This document shows positions 62,367-64,000 of a stretch of DNA of 64,000 bases, piece by piece. Each line of letters begins with the position of its first letter. Within the stretch, counting starts at the first letter, position 1. Under the pieces are notes generated by a model that saw nothing but the letters and a program-made list of their open reading frames with translations, did no database searches and was not told the DNA's origin. A program made the translations under genes and the position numbers. Source of the stretch: an uncultured Neomegalonema sp. (GTDB taxonomy: Bacteria; Pseudomonadota; Alphaproteobacteria; Rhodobacterales; Rhodobacteraceae); NCBI GenBank assembly GCA_937990185.1, contig CALKBI010000067.1, positions 1 to 64,000 on the forward strand, given 5' to 3'.

Positions 62367-64000
62367 ATGTCTATCACGCCGCAATATCTTGAAGAGCTGA
62401 AATCCCGGCTCTCGATCGCCGATGTTATTGGCCGCCGCGTGGAATGGGATAAGCGCAAAACCAACGGCGCGAAAGGCGATTACTGGGCATGCTGCCCATT
62501 TCACGGTGAAAAATCACCGAGTTTTCACGTCGAAGACCGCAAGGGATTTTTCTACTGCTTCGGATGCCATGAGAAAGGCGATTCCATCGGCTTCACCATG
62601 AAAATGGATAATCTGGCCTTTCATGAAGCCGTCGAAATGCTGGCTGGCGTTGCTGGAATGCCTCTACCCGAACGCGACGCTAAAGCCGCGCAAAAGCGCG
62701 AACAACGCAATGGTCTGATCGATCACATGGAGGCGGCGCAGCGTTTCTATCGCGCCCAACTCAACAGCGCAGCGGCGCGAGATGCTCGGGAATACTTAAA
62801 CAGACGTGGTTTGCGAGCCGAGACACTTGAAAAATTCGGCATTGGTTTTGCTCCACGCGGCCCCAATACACTCGGTGAGACGTTAAAACAGGCTGGAGCA
62901 AAACAAGAAGAACTGGTTGAAGCCGGTCTTGTCGGCCTGCGTGATGACGGTTCGACCTATGACCGCTTTCGAGAACGCATCATGTTTCCGATCCGCAATC
63001 CGCAAGGCCAAGTGATTGCTTTTGGCGGGCGGGCGATGCGCGAGGACGCACAAGCGAAGTACCTCAATTCCTCGGAGACACCGCTCTTTTCCAAAGGACG
63101 TGTGCTTTACAATCACGGAGCTGCGCGCTCAGAAGCTGGCAAAGGTCTGCCTTTGATCGTTTGCGAAGGCTATATGGATGTGATTGCTCTCGCACAGGCT
63201 GACTTTTCTTGTGCCGTTGCGCCGCTTGGCACTGCGCTGACCGAGGATCAACTCGACCTTTGCTGGCGCATGAGTGACGAACCAATTCTAGCGATGGATG
63301 GCGACAAAGCAGGATTGCGCGCCGCAGACCGCGTAGCGCGGCTTGCCCTACCAAAGCTATCACCGGGAAAGACTTTACGCTTTGCGTTGATGCCGGATGG
63401 GAAAGACCCCGATGACATCGTTCGATCCGCAGGGGCAACGGCAATGCAAACCCTGCTTGATCGTGCGGAACCCCTGTCCGAAATGATCTGGCGCAGCGAA
63501 ACCGAAGGTCAGAGCTTCGATCAGCCTGAACGCCGCGCAAAGCTCAATGACAATATCCGTGCTGTGCTTGGAACAATCGAAAATATCGAGATTCGCAATT
63601 TCTACGCGGATCATTTCAAAGAGAAACGGTCCATTCTTTTTGCTCCGGCTAAAAAAGAGAGTGCGACATTCCGCCACAACACAACTTGGTCGGGTCAGAT
63701 CCGTCCTATCGGCCCCACTAACGAGACACGACGCTCTAGATTGGCTGCAGAAGGTGCACATCAGGCTCGTGAGGCTCTTGAAACCGAAATATTACGACTC
63801 ATTTTAGGGGCGCCGGATAAGCTAGAAACAGCAATTGATTCGCTTTCAGATGTCACCTTTGCGAATCACTCACTTGACATGATTCGCGGACGCCTCATAT
63901 CTGCGTATCTGGACCTTTCTGCATCGGATGCCCTTTTGACACCAACTGCACTCATTGAGATGTCACGCATGGGGTGTACCCCTCATGACAAAGAGCGCCT
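62367..64000 (+). CDS. dnaG: DNA primase (partial, runs off window)
   Basis: Open from ATG 62367 (MSITPQYLEELKSRLSIADV) through the right edge, 544 codons. It makes RNA primers for replication. CHC2 zinc finger CCPFHGEKSPSF...FYCFGCHEKGD (about 49-76), the catalytic core with EGYMDVIAL (TOPRIM Glu) and MDGDKAG (Asp-x-Asp) are clear. The ribosome site is weak. Only the last C-terminal part is missing. Confidence 0.97.
   Translation, partial: MSITPQYLEELKSRLSIADVIGRRVEWDKRKTNGAKGDYWACCPFHGEKSPSFHVEDRKGFFYCFGCHEKGDSIGFTMKMDNLAFHEAVEMLAGVAGMPLPERDAKAAQKREQRNGLIDHMEAAQRFYRAQLNSAAARDAREYLNRRGLRAETLEKFGIGFAPRGPNTLGETLKQAGAKQEELVEAGLVGLRDDGSTYDRFRERIMFPIRNPQGQVIAFGGRAMREDAQAKYLNSSETPLFSKGRVLYNHGAARSEAGKGLPLIVCEGYMDVIALAQADFSCAVAPLGTALTEDQLDLCWRMSDEPILAMDGDKAGLRAADRVARLALPKLSPGKTLRFALMPDGKDPDDIVRSAGATAMQTLLDRAEPLSEMIWRSETEGQSFDQPERRAKLNDNIRAVLGTIENIEIRNFYADHFKEKRSILFAPAKKESATFRHNTTWSGQIRPIGPTNETRRSRLAAEGAHQAREALETEILRLILGAPDKLETAIDSLSDVTFANHSLDMIRGRLISAYLDLSASDALLTPTALIEMSRMGCTPHDKER

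Noticed and set aside
1-64000. CRISPR array, tRNA, rRNA, prophage or integrative element
   Set aside because: No regularly spaced repeats, no cloverleaf-like sequence at gene gaps, and no phage structural genes were seen; xerD is the housekeeping copy.

Overview
The window is a chromosomal segment of an alphaproteobacterium, most likely a marine member of the Hyphomonadaceae/Maricaulaceae group. This is an inference from gene families, not from a rRNA marker. Supporting signs are divergent rluD and DUF6476 genes, a DUF6456 protein, a DUF2007-trmN6 pair facing a polyprenyl synthase, a pqqABCDE operon, LuxI/LuxR quorum sensing, TPR-ispE coupling, ETF-ubiquinone oxidoreductase, and the CCTCATCCTGAGG-type intergenic repeat. 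Genes are dense, with many 1-4 base start/stop overlaps. No rRNA, tRNA, CRISPR array or prophage was seen.

Layout. 1-480: the first codons of an insertion-sequence transposase and two dispersed intergenic repeats. 0.5-5.9 kb: an unknown protein, rluD and a DUF6476 protein that share one CATG start, a MATE exporter, then a small gene, luxR and luxI. 5.9-12.7 kb: housekeeping genes (aroK-aroB, a small membrane protein, an exported protein, xerD, a phosphoesterase-like protein, a CorB/CNNM-type transporter). 12.8-16.9 kb: a copper-resistance cluster (divergent DM13 protein; His-rich protein, cupredoxin, copA, copB) behind a near-perfect CueR-type promoter. 17.3-24.0 kb (minus strand): argE-like peptidase, then pqqABCDE translationally coupled to a three-gene NitT/TauT-type ABC transporter. 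24.5-30.6 kb: UDP-glucose dehydrogenase, orphan cobK-cbiD, a phasin-like/HhH protein, an inner-membrane OmpA-domain protein and a DUF6456 protein.

30.8-37.9 kb: PAS histidine kinase, a protein of unknown function, a flavin monooxygenase-like protein, two tandem SGNH-like secreted proteins and a small membrane protein. 38-48.7 kb: a metabolic island with a Tat-exported metallo-beta-lactamase-fold hydrolase, an amidohydrolase, a complete peptide/opine-type ABC transporter with a double ATPase, an enolase-superfamily enzyme and a second, Tat-exported binding protein. The genes probably import and process one class of small amide, peptide or acid compounds; the substrate cannot be read from sequence. 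48.9-64 kb: Y-family DNA polymerase, M20D amidohydrolase, trmN6/DUF2007, polyprenyl diphosphate synthase, ispE with a TPR lipoprotein-like partner, dapF, then a minus-strand run (ETF-QO, membrane protein, GH19 lysozyme, TauD-like dioxygenase, trypsin-like protease) and the start of dnaG running off the right edge.

The most interesting points are the PQQ operon fused to an ABC importer, a CueR-type promoter whose predicted start site falls on the ATG of a copper-binding leader gene (leaderless), a near-identical 21-bp element at the starts of both luxR and luxI, strong hairpins placed between solute-binding-protein genes and their downstream partners, and a five-codon minigene overlapping the GTG of the amidohydrolase. 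I found no clearly new multi-gene defence or mobile system.
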